A stretch of DNA of 64,000 bases, from assembly GCA_038496445.1 (NCBI GenBank), contig JALMLS010000598.1:124001-188000 (forward strand), in the 5' to 3' direction. Shown in pieces: positions 11,533 through 22,540 of the stretch. The notes under the pieces are model-generated. The model saw nothing but the letters and a program-made list of their open reading frames with translations. It was not told the DNA's origin and ran no database searches. A program made the position numbers and the translations under genes. This DNA comes from Trichosphaerium sp. ATCC 40318 (Eukaryota > Discosea > Flabellinia > Trichosidae). Each line of letters starts with the position of its first letter. The first letter of the stretch is position 1.

Positions 11533-13108
11533 TTATTCGACATACATGTTTTCCTCTGTCAATAAACTGTGTAAAAATTCCCCAAAGTAATCAACAACAC
11601 GAGCATCAAAACGGCAAAATCGATTTAGTTTTGTTGAAGAAGGAAAAGCTATTTCTATTGCATGAAGACCTTTAACTGCATTAATACCGCTGTATGTCAA
11701 ATGTTTACAATTACTAACGCCGATTGTATGAACACCTGTAAGAGCTTTGATTCCTTTGTCTGTAACTGTAGTACCATCAAGGTTAATGGCATAAACTCCT
11801 TTGAGTGCTTTGATACCTTCATCTGTCACTGCAGTGCGAGTAAGATCGATGGCGTGTACACCTTCGAGCGCTTTGATACCCTCATTAGTCACTGGTGTGT
11901 CTTTAAGGTCAATGATATGGACACCTGCAAGTAGTTTGATACCCTCATCTGTCACTGTTGTACCATCAAGGTAGATTGTATGAACACCTGCAAGTGTTTT
12001 GACACTTTCGTCTGTCACTGTAGTATGAGAGAGGTGGACGGTGTGAACTCCTTGAAGCAACTTGATACTGTTATCTGTTACTGAAGTGTAAGAAAGGTCA
12101 ATGGTATGAACACCTACTAACGCTTTGATGCTTTCATCTGTCACATTACATTCATAAACACAAATTGTATGAACACCTCCAAGTGTTTTGATACTTTCGT
12201 CTGTCACTTTGTCACAACATGCAAGGTTTATGTTATGTACACCCTTTAGTGCTTTGATTCCATCATCTGATACTGCTGTCATAGAGAGGTCAATCGTGTG
12301 TACGCCACTCAATGCCATGATACCTTCATCTGTTATGTGTTTGCAACGGTGAAGACAAATAGAGTGAACTCCAGCAAGCGCTTTTAGATCATTATCATTG
12401 ATAGCACTAGTTATGTCAAAATCTGCCATTCTACGTCTAACAAAGTTTGTATCAATGTTACGACACCCAGATAACAATGAAAATAAAGTATTATTTTCTA
12501 CGTTCATGACAACAAGAGTGTTGTTCATGACACCTTTGTATTGTCGTATCTGTATGATATCTGGAATGTCATAAATGTAAATCTTTTTGTATCCAACAAC
12601 TTGATGGATGATGTCAGCCATCAAATGACACGATTGAGCAACACTGAACCTTGATTGTGCATCTGTATGATTTAGAATAGTTGCAATAACCTCTGGAGGA
12701 AAATCAATAATGTCAAGCACTTTGTTTGTCAAATGTTGTCTTCTATTTAGAACATTAGACAAACAAACTAAGATTAAGGGTGTGTAGCACGTACTCCTTC
12801 GTTTGCTTGGATTTTGGTAACTGTGCGTCCTCTGGCTCAAACTGTGCAACAGTTTCGGCATATTTTGGTACATTTATGTCTCTAGAATGTTCTGTACGCT
12901 GTTTAGTTACGCTGGTGGCAGTATCCGTGTTTCCAAAGAGATGTTGATCAAGCTCTTGTAAGAAGCGCTTGTTTGCAGCATTTACAATGTTTTCAAGTTG
13001 TTTTATGAACGTTTCATGCTGTTTTGCAGTAATTTTACTGAATTCGTCAGCATGCCTTTTGTGGTAGTATTTTATCGCTTGTTCAAGTGATACAACACAG
13101 AAATCCAT
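11533..13108 (-). CDS. N-module / F-box / LRR protein, copy 1
   Basis: Exon 1 is 12795-13108, starting MDFCVVSLEQAIKYYHKRH. A 55-nt intron (12740-12794, GTACGT...AAG) joins in phase to exon 2 at 11533-12739, giving 506 residues. Reading exon 2 alone would add a false N-terminus from intron sequence. Residues 1-105 form a charged helical module with no family I recognise. Residues about 108-150 are an F-box ('VLDIIDFPPEVIATILNHTD'). About 12 LRRs follow with consensus 'VTDEGIKALxGVHTIDL'. The same exon lengths and phase occur in copy 2, which supports the model. An SCF adaptor role is inferred from the F-box plus LRR architecture. Confidence 0.85.
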
Positions 13109-13284
13109 GATTTGGTGATGTTTGTAAGTGGCTAGAAACAAGTACAAGTTAAGTTTGATGTTAAGTACACATGTGCCATAGAAGAAACTTTTAATCGGAC
13201 CCATGTTTTTTCCAAATTTTTCGAAAGATTCGATACAAAAACCGAATGCTTATACCCACCAATGGATCACTATATGTGAACGAA

Positions 13285-13322
13285 GGTCGGGTTCTAGTTC
13301 CGAGCACAGCGAGGACCCGACC
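13285..13322. repeat. Hairpin element, copy 1
   Basis: GGTCGGGT at 13285-13292 pairs with ACCCGACC at 13315-13322 over a 22-base loop. A related hairpin with similar flanks lies at 17,496-17,531. It sits between the cassette units. It does not fold as a tRNA. The rest of 13,109-13,643 holds only the duplicated upstream region of the next gene. Confidence 0.45.
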
Positions 13323-13643
13323 GTAAGTGAACCAGGCGCTGTCTAGTTTAGTGGACTGCCCTAGCTATGCATCTTTCTACACTTTCGAATTTTTGTTTTC
13401 GGAAAATTCGGAAAAAACTATATCCCCCTTTTAATTGCTATTTCTTTTAGGTAAAGGGTATAGTAAAAAGAATGTACGACAACCAACTGTTGGTTTTTGA
13501 TGAGCACATTGTCACAACACAGAAGCAACTTGACTGTGTTTTATGGTAAGTTCAAAGAATCATTAAGTAATCAATCTGATTGAAAGTGGACATAAAAATT
13601 AGAATTCTACACACTTCAAAGCACGTCTTCATACAAACACTCA

Positions 13644-15165
13644 ATGCAACCTCAAAAATCCCGCAAATCCAATCCAATGAAAGGCCCACAGCCTAAAAAG
13701 GTACTGACTCTCACTTCGAAAGAGTACAAAACTCGGTTGGATCTAATGCATCACTCAGGTAAACCAAGAAGGTAATACTCCTGTTCGCTTGATAGATATT
13801 CCTGTCGAACTGTTTGAGGAGATAACAACACAAGATTTAACTGGTCAAATCAATCAGATATGGCCGGTGCTAAGTAAGTTCATGGCGGTTTCAACACGTT
13901 ATAAATACGAAAACCTACAAAAGAATGGGGACTTTGTAACGTTTCACGAGAACGGACAAACAAAAACGAAGTCCCTTTATCAGAATGATAACTTGCTTAA
14001 ACTTTTAAAGTGGTATCAGAACGGTCAACAACAAAGTCAAGTTGAGTTTGAGAATGGCTTAAAACACGGAGTATACATGGGATGGCACGAAAACGGGCAA
14101 TTGGCTGAACAGAGTAACTACGTGTCGGATGTTTTAAGAGGCGAGAGCAAGACCTGGTATGAAAACGGACAACTTAAGAAACATTGTACCTATGACTTAA
14201 ACGGAGATGTATGTGGAGAGCTTAAAGGATGGTTTGAGAACGGACAACTGAAAGTTCACACTTTTTATGTTGATTATAAAGTGAAACAGCATACGGTGTG
14301 GTACGAAAACGGACTATTGCATCACCAACACTTGCTGGGGAGCCTCAGACCACAAATAACGTTCTATTATGACAATGGCCAAATGGAGCGTCAGGTAAAC
14401 TATATCGGCAGCAGCTTTACCAAAGAAGGAGAAAATAGGAGCTGGTACAGGAGTGGACAACCGAAGGAGTTTTGTCACTATATCAATGGTAAATTACACG
14501 GAGAGTTTACAACATGGTATCAAAATGGCCGTCGGTCTATCCATTGCTTCTACAATAATGACGAATATGAAGGTGAGTACAGGGAGTGGCATGAAAATGG
14601 AAACTTAAAGCAAGAATATACTTATGTCAACGGAATGTGGCACGGAGTAGTGAAATTTTGGTATGCTTCCGGATGTCTAGAAAACCAACTATCTTATGTC
14701 AATGATGTAAGACACGGAAGATGCGAGTACTGGTTTGAAAATGGCCAGAAAGAGGAGCAATTTACTATGATCAATGATAAAGTTGGTGGAAAGCTGGAGA
14801 AATGGTTCAAAAACGGTCAAATGAAGACTCAAACCTCATATGTAAACGATGTTCAAGAAGGAGAGCATAGAGTATGGTATGAAAATGGGCGAGAACATAT
14901 TCATGCTAATTACAAGAACGGCAATCTTGAGGGCGAATTTAAGGAGTGGCATTCAAATGGTCAAATGAAACAGCATTCCAATTATAAGGACGGCAAGTTT
15001 GAGGGAGAATACAAAGAATGGCACAGAAATGGTCAAGCACTGAAACTATGTACCTTAGTGGATGGCAAGATAGAAGGCAAGTTTGTGGTTTGGCATTCAG
15101 ATGGTACTGAGCTCAAAGTTGGCACTTATGTAAATGGTGAGTTTAAAGAAATGCTTATAGACTAA
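13644..15165 (+). CDS. F-box protein with MORN_2/YwqK-type repeats, copy 2
   Basis: Exon 1 is 13644-13700, with nearly the same 19-residue N-terminus as copy 1. The intron is 58 nt (13701-13758), and exon 2 opens 'VNQEGNTPVRLIDIPVELFE'. The product is 487 residues. The F-box region is well conserved with copy 1 ('TGQINQIWPVLSKFMAVSTR'). The 22-residue repeats ('ENGQLKxHxxYxxGxxxGE') differ much more in sequence and order, as expected if the repeat face diverges while the F-box is conserved. It is 164 bases from the convergent LRR gene stop. Biochemical role unknown beyond the inferred adaptor function. Confidence 0.8.
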
Positions 15166-15328
15166 ATGGCAACCAAATTCTCATGTACCACGCAACAATA
15201 AACAAGTACAATGATTTTCTGAAACCAACATAGTTTAAGTCATAATGACAGTATTTATCACTCTTTCAGACAATCATTAGAATAAAGAATTTATTGAGAA
15301 TTGTACTAAAAAAGTAGTAATATTACCG

Positions 15329-16823
15329 TTAGTAAATTAATCTTCCTAAAGAAAATTGCAAAAACAAGTTTGAGTAATCAACTGTATCAGCATTCAATTC
15401 CCAATGCACGATTGAGTGAGTACTCAAATTATCTAAATCAATTGTATGCAGGCTTTCTAGTGCATTAATGCCTTTGGCAGTCAAATGGACACAATTACTA
15501 ACACCAATTGTATGAACACCCATAAGCGCTTTAATCCCTTCATCTGTAACTGCAGTGCCAGCAAGGTTAATGGCATAAACACCTCCAAGTGCTTTGATAC
15601 CTTCATCTGTTACTGCAGTACGAGAAATATCAATAGCATGAACACCTACAAGAGCTTTGACACCTTCATCTGTCACTGATGTATTGCCAAGGTGAATGGT
15701 ATGAACACCTGCAAGTGATTTAATACCTTCATCTGTCACTGATGTCCCATCAAGGTAGATAGTATGAACGCCTTTTAATACTTTAATACCTTCATCTGTG
15801 ACGGGAGTGTCTGTGAGGTAGATGGCATGAACGCCTGCTAGCAGCTTGACTCCTTTATTTGTAACTGAAGTTCCCTCAAGGTCAATAGTATGGACACCTG
15901 CAAGAGCTTTGATACCTTCATCTGTCACATTTTTGCACTTGTGAAGTTTTATCTCATGAACACCCTTGAGTGCTTTGATTCCATCATCTGATACAAATGT
16001 CCCAGAAAGTTCTATTGTGTGAACGCCACTCAATGCTGTTATACCTGTATCTGTCACATTTTTGCAAAGGTAAAGGCAAATGGAATGAACTCCAGCAAGT
16101 GCTTTTAGATCATTATCATTGATAACACTACTTATATCAAAATCTGCCATTCTACGTCTACGAAAGTTTGTATCAATGTTACGACACCCAGATAACAATG
16201 AAAATAAAGTATTATTTTCTACGTTCATGACAACAAGAGTGTTGTTCATGACACCTTTGTACTGTCGTATCTGTATGATATCTGGAATGTCATAAATGTA
16301 AATCTTTTTGTATCCAACCACTTGGTGGATAATGTCAGCCATCAAATGACACGATTGAGCAACATTGAACCTTGATTGTGCATCTGTATGATTTAGAATA
16401 GTTGCAATAACCTCTGGAGGAAAATCAATAATGTCAAGCACTTTGTTTGTCAAATATTGTCTTCTATTTTTAGTATTAGCTCACAAACTAAGATTATTTT
16501 GGTGCGTACTCTTTCATTTGCTTGGATTTTGGTAACGGGATGTTCTCTCGTTTAGCTTGTGAGATAGTTTCGATATGTTTTGGTGCATCTATGTCTATAG
16601 AATGTATTGTACGCTGTTTAGTAGCACTGGTGGCAGTATCCGTGTTTCCAAAGAGATGTTGATCAAGTTGTTGTATGAGGCGCTTGTTTGTCGTATTTAC
16701 AATGTTTTTGAGTTGTTTTATGAACGTTTCATGCTGTTTTGCAGTAATTTTACTGAATTCGTCATCATGCCTCTTGTGGTAGTATTTTATCGCTTGTTCA
16801 AATGATACAACACGGAAATCCAT
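15329..16823 (-). CDS. N-module / F-box / LRR protein, copy 2
   Basis: Exon 1 is 16510-16823 (MDFRVVSFEQAIKYYHKRH), the same 314 nt as copy 1. The intron is 49 nt (16461-16509, GTACGC...AAG), and exon 2 is 15329-16460. The product is 481 residues. The N-module and F-box ('IIDFPPEVIATILNHTDAQS') are almost identical to copy 1. The LRR block has about one repeat fewer (75 nt shorter exon 2) and several changed loop residues, and the C-terminus is different. This suggests recent duplication followed by repeat gain or loss. Confidence 0.85.
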
Positions 16824-16924
16824 GATTTGGTGATGTTTGCAAGTGGCTAGAAACAAGTACACATTAAGTGACAAGTTCGATGTTCTTACTTAAGTTCGAT
16901 ATTGAAAAAAACGACTTTATGTAA

Positions 16925-17050
16925 CGCTAAGTGCTCACCAAGCAATCCAGGTCTGTAAGTATTTATCTGCCAATTTAGATACGTTAGATATGTTACGAAT
17001 ATCTGTACCAACGCCATACTCAATGAGCATTGCTTCCACACTGGATAGAA
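16925..17050 (-). pseudogene. Copied fragment of the endoglycoceramidase gene
   Basis: This stretch matches about 6,495-6,605, the exon of the GH5 gene around 'MLTEYGLDTNEDIHNVSKLA' and 'QxWIAW', but it is frameshifted. It includes the intron donor at the exon edge (GTGAGC here, GTAAGC in the parent), so it was copied as DNA rather than through mRNA. Confidence 0.75.
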
Positions 17051-17254
17051 GTGGTCGTGTTCTGGTCCCGGCTCATCAATCTGTTAACCAACGGCTGGTA
17101 AACAACAACAAACAACAAAATCTGTAATCGGCAGTTTAAAAATATGAGATTTTGTTGGTGTTCTACCATGGCACCACATGCTTTATTAAAGTTCTCAATG
17201 CTCTCAATGGCTCCTAAATTTGTTTATGTTCAATAAAAAGATACAAAACCTAGA

Positions 17255-17359
17255 ATCAAAAAGGTTGGACAATTGGAAGTTCATATTTCGGAAGAAGGTT
17301 TCAAAAAGTGGTACTGCAATGGACGTAAGTGGGTGGAAGCTATTAAAGACGCGCAATAA
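17255..17359 (+). pseudogene. Relic of an F-box/MORN_2 gene
   Basis: A short frame reads 'GQLEVHISEEGFKKWYCNGR' and stops at TAA near 17,359. 'NGQLxVH' and 'KKWYxNG' are the repeat signature of the genes at 9,922 and 13,644. No start or full repeat array is present. It lies downstream of unit 2, as a third unit would. Confidence 0.45.
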
Positions 17360-18925
17360 CGTTATGGCACCCACTAGCATCACTTTCAGTTAATTCAATC
17401 AATATCGTAACTTGACCACGGCTGCTGTTTCAATCAACGCTACGATTCACTTGTTCGTAACTACCATACCAGCAAAGGATGACATTTGTGAGGAAGGTCG
17501 GGTCTTGTTCCTCGTGAACCACCACCCAACCGAAAGCGAACAGAACTCTATGTTAGCTTGCATTCGCTGTCCTACACTCAAATTGTTTTAAACAAAGCTG
17601 AGAAGACAAGGAGTGATTTTCAAACACATAGAGGAGAAAAGTAGTTTGCAGAAGCTAGCATTTGCCTTATCACCATTAGAGATGTTGCGATTATCTAGAT
17701 ACCTAGATATACTTTGCGAAAAATGGTGTGCTGTACCATACTGTGAAATATATCTACTGGCAGGACAGCGATACCAACTTTTGAACTAAAACCTAGAATG
17801 TACCTTGTTGAAATGTTTATTAAGATAATATGTAAGGTCAGAGGACAAGGAAGTGTTGGATGTGGTTCCCAAAAGTAGATATCCAGATAACTAGATAATC
17901 ACAACTCTCTATTGTTGAGGCTGAATTGACGCGTGATAGAACTTGACTCCATTGAGTTTACAACCACTGAAGAGTGTGATGTTAAACTTTTATTCTCATT
18001 CTTCATACGGCCTTTAATGCTGCAATCTTCAAGAAAAAGAATACGAAGGTCGGTAATGGCGTGCTATATAACAACAACTTTACTTCTTGTAAGATAAAAT
18101 TTGTCACGAATTGGGTTTGAGAAACAATCACATGTTTGGAAATGCCACTTTCATTTCTGCAGGCAATAATTTATGTATCAGCTAGCGTCTGAAACAGTAT
18201 GAGTTTTGTAACAATAGGGACAGTGTAGTAAATAAGTAACATATTTAACTAGCCAATCGGTAACTACAAATAACAGATGCCTACACATCTGTACACTGTT
18301 TCTATAAATATTGTTGGATCACATGAGCGCTCCCTTGGACTTTTTCGCACGTTACGAAAACTCGTACGAAGTTTTGTTGTTTCAGGTCACGTGATATCAA
18401 TGGGCGTATTATTTCCATACACGTAACTAGAGTGTTCAATTTTACAGGTAGGAAGAATTGTACGAATTGTCTGGCGTGTATTGCGTTATGAACCCCATCA
18501 TACGATGTCCCATTTCTACAATATGGGCTGATGAACCTCTGTATCAACAAACTAGTCGAATTATCTGTACAAATGTAAAATTCTCTGAGTTCTAAAACAA
18601 AACACATTTTGAATGTCCCTTTTGAACAAAAGTGAGTCGATGAAGCTCTATATCGATAAACTACTCTAATTCTGTAAAATTCGCGGAGTTTCTTTTCAAC
18701 CCAAAGACTGACACATTTTATATGTGCTTCTTTTTGTGTCTTATTTTTTTTTTCTTTTATTCAAACATACCACGCCAATAACAACACTTGCATCACAAAA
18801 GGTTCAAAAAGAAGGTAAATAAGCATGTAATTTTAATTTTAAAATACCTTTAACGTAGAGCTTTTATTCTTCTTTCCCTCACCAAGAATCTCTTCAACAA
18901 GTCTAATTTTCTTCCCTAGTTAACA
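17360..18925. other. Gap with repeats, no recognised gene
   Basis: The second hairpin element is at 17,496-17,531 (GGTCGGGT / ACCCAACC). Two imperfect tandem copies of about 90 bases lie at about 18,525-18,610 and 18,630-18,722 ('gatgaacctctgtatc' against 'gatgaagctctatatc', both ending 'acacatttt'). One 101-codon minus-strand frame (18,302-18,607) overlaps the repeat, has no family features and is not called. Confidence 0.5.
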
Positions 18926-21900
18926 ATGGCAGCAGCGTTATACTGCAGTGTTACGATCGCTTTAGTCTTCTTTGTGTCGAGTTCCCTTTCCGATTCAAGC
19001 GCTTCTCCTGATATTATCTTCACTTGTAACGCTACAGCTACAAACTGGGGATGCCCTCCGACTGATTGGCAGAACGTAACAGTTACCGTAAATGGCGAGG
19101 AAGTGCAAGTACCAGACCGCTTAGTCTGTGAAACGATACCAGAACCACTCATGAGTTGGGCAACAAAGGCGGTCCGGACTGATAACTATAAGGTTTTCGT
19201 TGGCCCACAGGATAACCCACAGACCGAGTATGTGCCTGGGAGTATCCTCGAAGTAACCGTACTTACCACAAAGTACTGGTCAAAGTACAGAGGGTTGATG
19301 ATGTACGATCACTTTTATCTTTTGTCATCTTACGCTTTTGGTTCCCTCTACAAACGTAACCGACTAATAATGTTTTAAGGTACGCTGAAGATTCGAACAA
19401 CAATCACGTGGGAGAATGGAAGATACCTGATGATTTCCCACGTGCGTAAACACAAATTTAATTGCTTTTGTAGATAGATCTTTCGCTTTTTTCATCTTTT
19501 TGTATTGCAGTGCCTGCAACATGACCTTACACCTATGTTTAGCCACATTCCAGTTGCCTTGGGCGTCCGATCATCAAACTTGCGCTCATACGTTGATGCA
19601 CGCGACTGCTCAATTGAAGCCTTTGAGCTCGACTATTGCGTTTGTAGCTCCACCGAAGGGTACTGGAAAAATCACTTTCCGAGCACTCATAAAGAGCGGT
19701 GATGCCAACACAGGTGACTTTTGGTGGCCTAATATGGATGGTGACTTTACAATGACCGAATCAAGTGAATCACTTCCAACAAACACAGGATGGTTCCAAA
19801 CAGAGGTACTTTGCTAACAACTATTTATTTATTATCTTACTCTTTCAAAGCTTGGCCAATCTTGTACTGAGCGATGTGAGATGGAAAATCTTGAATGCGA
19901 CTTAGTATCTTTGGAGAGTATAAACAGTATTGATAAGATTAACTCCGAATTGAAAGTATCTGGCTTTTTATGCAAGAAACCCTTCCTCAGCGGATGTAGC
20001 GCTCTTGGTACAACACAAAGTACAGCAGGATTTTGTTACTATGACGATACAAGATGTGCTACTCAAGGCCGCTCTAATGATAGAGTAAGTTGTGATGCAA
20101 CGAGTACAAATGAAGAAGATGGGTATGTTTGCATCTTACTTTCTTCTTTGTTTTCTAACTTCTTCTCTAAGCATGCGCTTTTGTCGATGCTTGGATGCTA
20201 CCCTAGCACCAGTCTCACTAGATAACACTACTGTACCTTCCGACTATGGCGATCCAAACGACACATCTTCATCCTCCCGACCAATCATCTCCGTTTTGTT
20301 GCTATGCTTGTGCACATTCGGTATTGCTTTCTTCACATCCCAAAATGGTCGTACATCAGCTCCATTTATCCTTGGGCTATTACTCATCGCTATAATCCTA
20401 TTGCCTTCAGCTCACGGACACAACTGGCTAACAGGTGTTAGCCGATCACCACGTGCAAGCACAGAACAACCATGTCCACCTAAGAGTCAAGACGGACCTC
20501 ATGTTCAAGTTGGTCCTGGTCAAGAATTTGAACTAGAATTTGTTCAAGGTCACGCTGGCTTTTCTTACTTTGCGATTGTTAACAAGAAGAACGAGGATAA
20601 ATTAAAAGTCCACGGAAACTATCTTTTTGTGAAATACTTCAACGAAGCGCCTGCATCAGCAATCTCATCAATTCCCGTTTTTCACAGACGTTTTAAAAAC
20701 CGTGCTGCAACAGCGACAGACGACTTCTTAGGACCACAGATTCTCGAGACAGATCCTGCCTTTATACCTAGACCAGAAGCTTTTGGAGGATGGATAGCTG
20801 CCGCAAAGTTGTTTCCATACTTACCAGAGTATCGTCAAAACAATTACGCTGAATATGAACATCCAGATATGCCTTGGATTGAAGGTGTTTTCAGATCAAG
20901 ACATATCGTCAAGAGAACTCAAGATTCTGATGTTGTTAAGATTAAGATACCTGAGCACCTTGAAAAGGGAAGTTATATTATTCATTGGGTCTGGAATGGA
21001 TATCGTGACTGTATAGATGTTGAATATGTTGATCAACAAGTTGAGCATATTTACGGACTTAAACTAAACGGGACATCATACACGTGCGTTCTTCAAAATA
21101 TATAAATGTCAATTGTACTTATCAATTGTGCTTAGGCGTGTGGATCACTGTTTCTTCCCACAGTACAGAAGTGCAGGAAGTACGAACTTAACTTTAAAAC
21201 CATTTTCTAACAGTTTTTTTTTCAGCATGTACAAAAATCTACAATGACTTCTCTTACTGTGCTCGAACATGTGGTACAAACTGTTATGGTATCGCTGTTA
21301 TGCCTCTATCAGTTGCATCAACATACGCAGAAGAAGCTTCACTTGTTGATAGTGGTTGTTTTGAGAACTTCGATAACTTTACAGCAATTGAAAACCCTGA
21401 GGATATAAACGTTTGTTTCTCTGTACAAGCAAGAATACCGTCCGAAACCGTTGGAGAAACAGAGATAGTCTTTGAGGGTGATCCTGCCTATAGAGCCACA
21501 TGCTATGTGAAAGGAACTGGCCGTTTGTTTCTGGGATATGAACCAGATACAGAAAAAGAAATACCATGGAGACACGGAGATAAATGCATCGATTGCAACA
21601 CAAGAGAACTCAACAAAGACTTATCATTGTTCAACATACCAAACTGGCCGCTCTCTGAAGATTGTATAAACTGTGACCTTGAACCTGTAGTAGTTACCAA
21701 GCCAAAGGTACCTAAGTTAATCAACGAACAGTCCAGTATGGCTTGCAACGGAGCAAAGAACGTTTGGACTAAAGTGAACGGAGAGAACCATTACAGCTGT
21801 AATGGAACAAATAACGAAGTTTCTGCGCTATGTCATAAACAACTTAGATTCGATGGTCGACTAGAAAAAACTGATGCTTTCTTCCCTTCAGAGTGTGCTA

Positions 21901-22079
21901 TGGCTGCTAGCTTGGATCCTGAATGTACAGACAAGATCACAATGTTCGATCGCACCTTCGTTTACGGTGGTGTAACCGCTGGCCAGTGCTTTTGTCAGAC
22001 AAAGGTTGAATGCTGTAACGGTTGCTCACTGGTTGATAGAGGTGTTAACTATCACTCTTATGATCTTACAATGGTTTGA
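18926..22079 (+). CDS. Reeler domain - membrane hairpin - LPMO-like protein
   Basis: At least eight exons join in phase. After a signal peptide (MAAALYCSVTIALVFF) comes a Reeler domain ('KYRGLMMYAEDSNN', 'EWKIPDDFP', 'CAHTLMHATAQLKPL', 'GKITFRALIKSG'). Next is a Cys-rich linker ending 'NEEDGMRFCRCLDA'. Two hydrophobic segments follow (IISVLLLCLCTFGIAFF and FILGLLLIAIILLP). The second ends SAHG directly before HNWLTGVSRSPRAS, the start of an LPMO-like copper domain whose first residue must be a free His. A second His is in 'VQGHAGFSYFAI', and the fold closes at 'YRDCIDVEY'. A microexon near 21,136-21,179 ('RVDHCFFPQYRSAG') joins the Cys-rich tail. LPMOs cleave polysaccharides oxidatively. The fusion is unusual, and cleavage after AHG is inferred. 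Confidence 0.75.
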
Positions 22080-22179
22080 AGTATTACAACAAACTAAAAT
22101 TACTAATAAAAACATTATCATTACCACCCGTCTTTATAAATTCTGTCTTAAAGTATTACAAAATCGTAATATACCGTTC

Positions 22180-22203
22180 CTTTAGATTTCGTAAATCTAA
22201 AGT
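22180..22203. repeat. Perfect 10-bp inverted repeat
   Basis: CTTTAGATTT and AAATCTAAAG are separated by CGT, about 100 bases after the stop of the Reeler-LPMO gene. It could form a hairpin in the 3' UTR or be chance in AT-rich sequence. Confidence 0.4.
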
Positions 22204-22244
22204 TTTTGAAGGTAAGCAAAGCGACAATGTCAAAATTTTGCCAT

Positions 22245-22540
22245 CGATATTTCTCACACTGCAATCGCTGATGAAGACATAAAATATCTACAAGGTGTTC
22301 ATATCATTGCTCTTGACCACACTCCAGTTACTGATGAAGGTATTAAAGAGCTAAATGGGTTCATACCATCAATGATCAGTGCTAGTGGTTGATGTGACAG
22401 ATGTTGGTGTTAGAGCGCTAAAAGGTCTTGATTCTATTACCTATGATCAAATTCAATCACAGATGAGACTGTAAACGGTATTAATAGAATAGAATATCTT
22501 AATGTTAAGACAGTATTAAATGGTTTTGGTAGTAGCGACA
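22245..22540 (+). pseudogene. Decayed F-box/LRR gene fragment, copy 2
   Basis: LRR text on the plus strand ('VTDEGIKELNG', 'VTDVGVRALKGLDSI') is interrupted by frameshifts and stops. It is clearly homologous to the minus-strand relic at 985-1,205, more so than to any intact gene here. 22,541-22,990 shows nothing else recognisable apart from a CACGTG at 22,578. Confidence 0.7.

Larger units (their letters stand above)
9784..16823. repeat. Tandem duplication of a two-gene cassette (period about 3.72 kb)
   Basis: Unit 1 (about 9,784-13,108) and unit 2 (about 13,506-16,823) each hold an F-box/MORN_2 gene on + and an N-module/F-box/LRR gene on -, 3' end facing 3' end. The first ATGs lie 3,722 bases apart (9,922 and 13,644). 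About 140 bases upstream of each + gene are nearly identical. Identity is highest in 5' regions and N-terminal exons and lowest in the repeat domains, where repeat number also differs. Confidence 0.9.

Noticed and set aside
12755-13204. Small independent gene upstream of the LRR gene
   Set aside because: It is exon 1 of the LRR gene; the in-phase intron and identical structure in copy 2 show this. The frame's last residues are intron sequence.
13285-13340. tRNA gene
   Set aside because: The stem and GGTTC-like string suggested a T arm, but no D or anticodon arm forms; it is a simple hairpin.
9784-16823. Giant-virus insertion, because MORN_2 and F-box repeat genes also occur in such viruses
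   Set aside because: Both genes have spliceosomal introns like their neighbours, and no viral core genes are present; transfer in the past cannot be excluded.
18302-18607. 101-codon minus-strand gene
   Set aside because: Overlaps a degenerate tandem repeat, has no start context, splice partners or motif.
20092-20171. LPMO gene starting at ATG 20092
   Set aside because: That ATG is out of frame with the upstream exon, and the following stretch is an intron (GTATGT...CTAAG); the upstream Reeler exon joins in phase instead.
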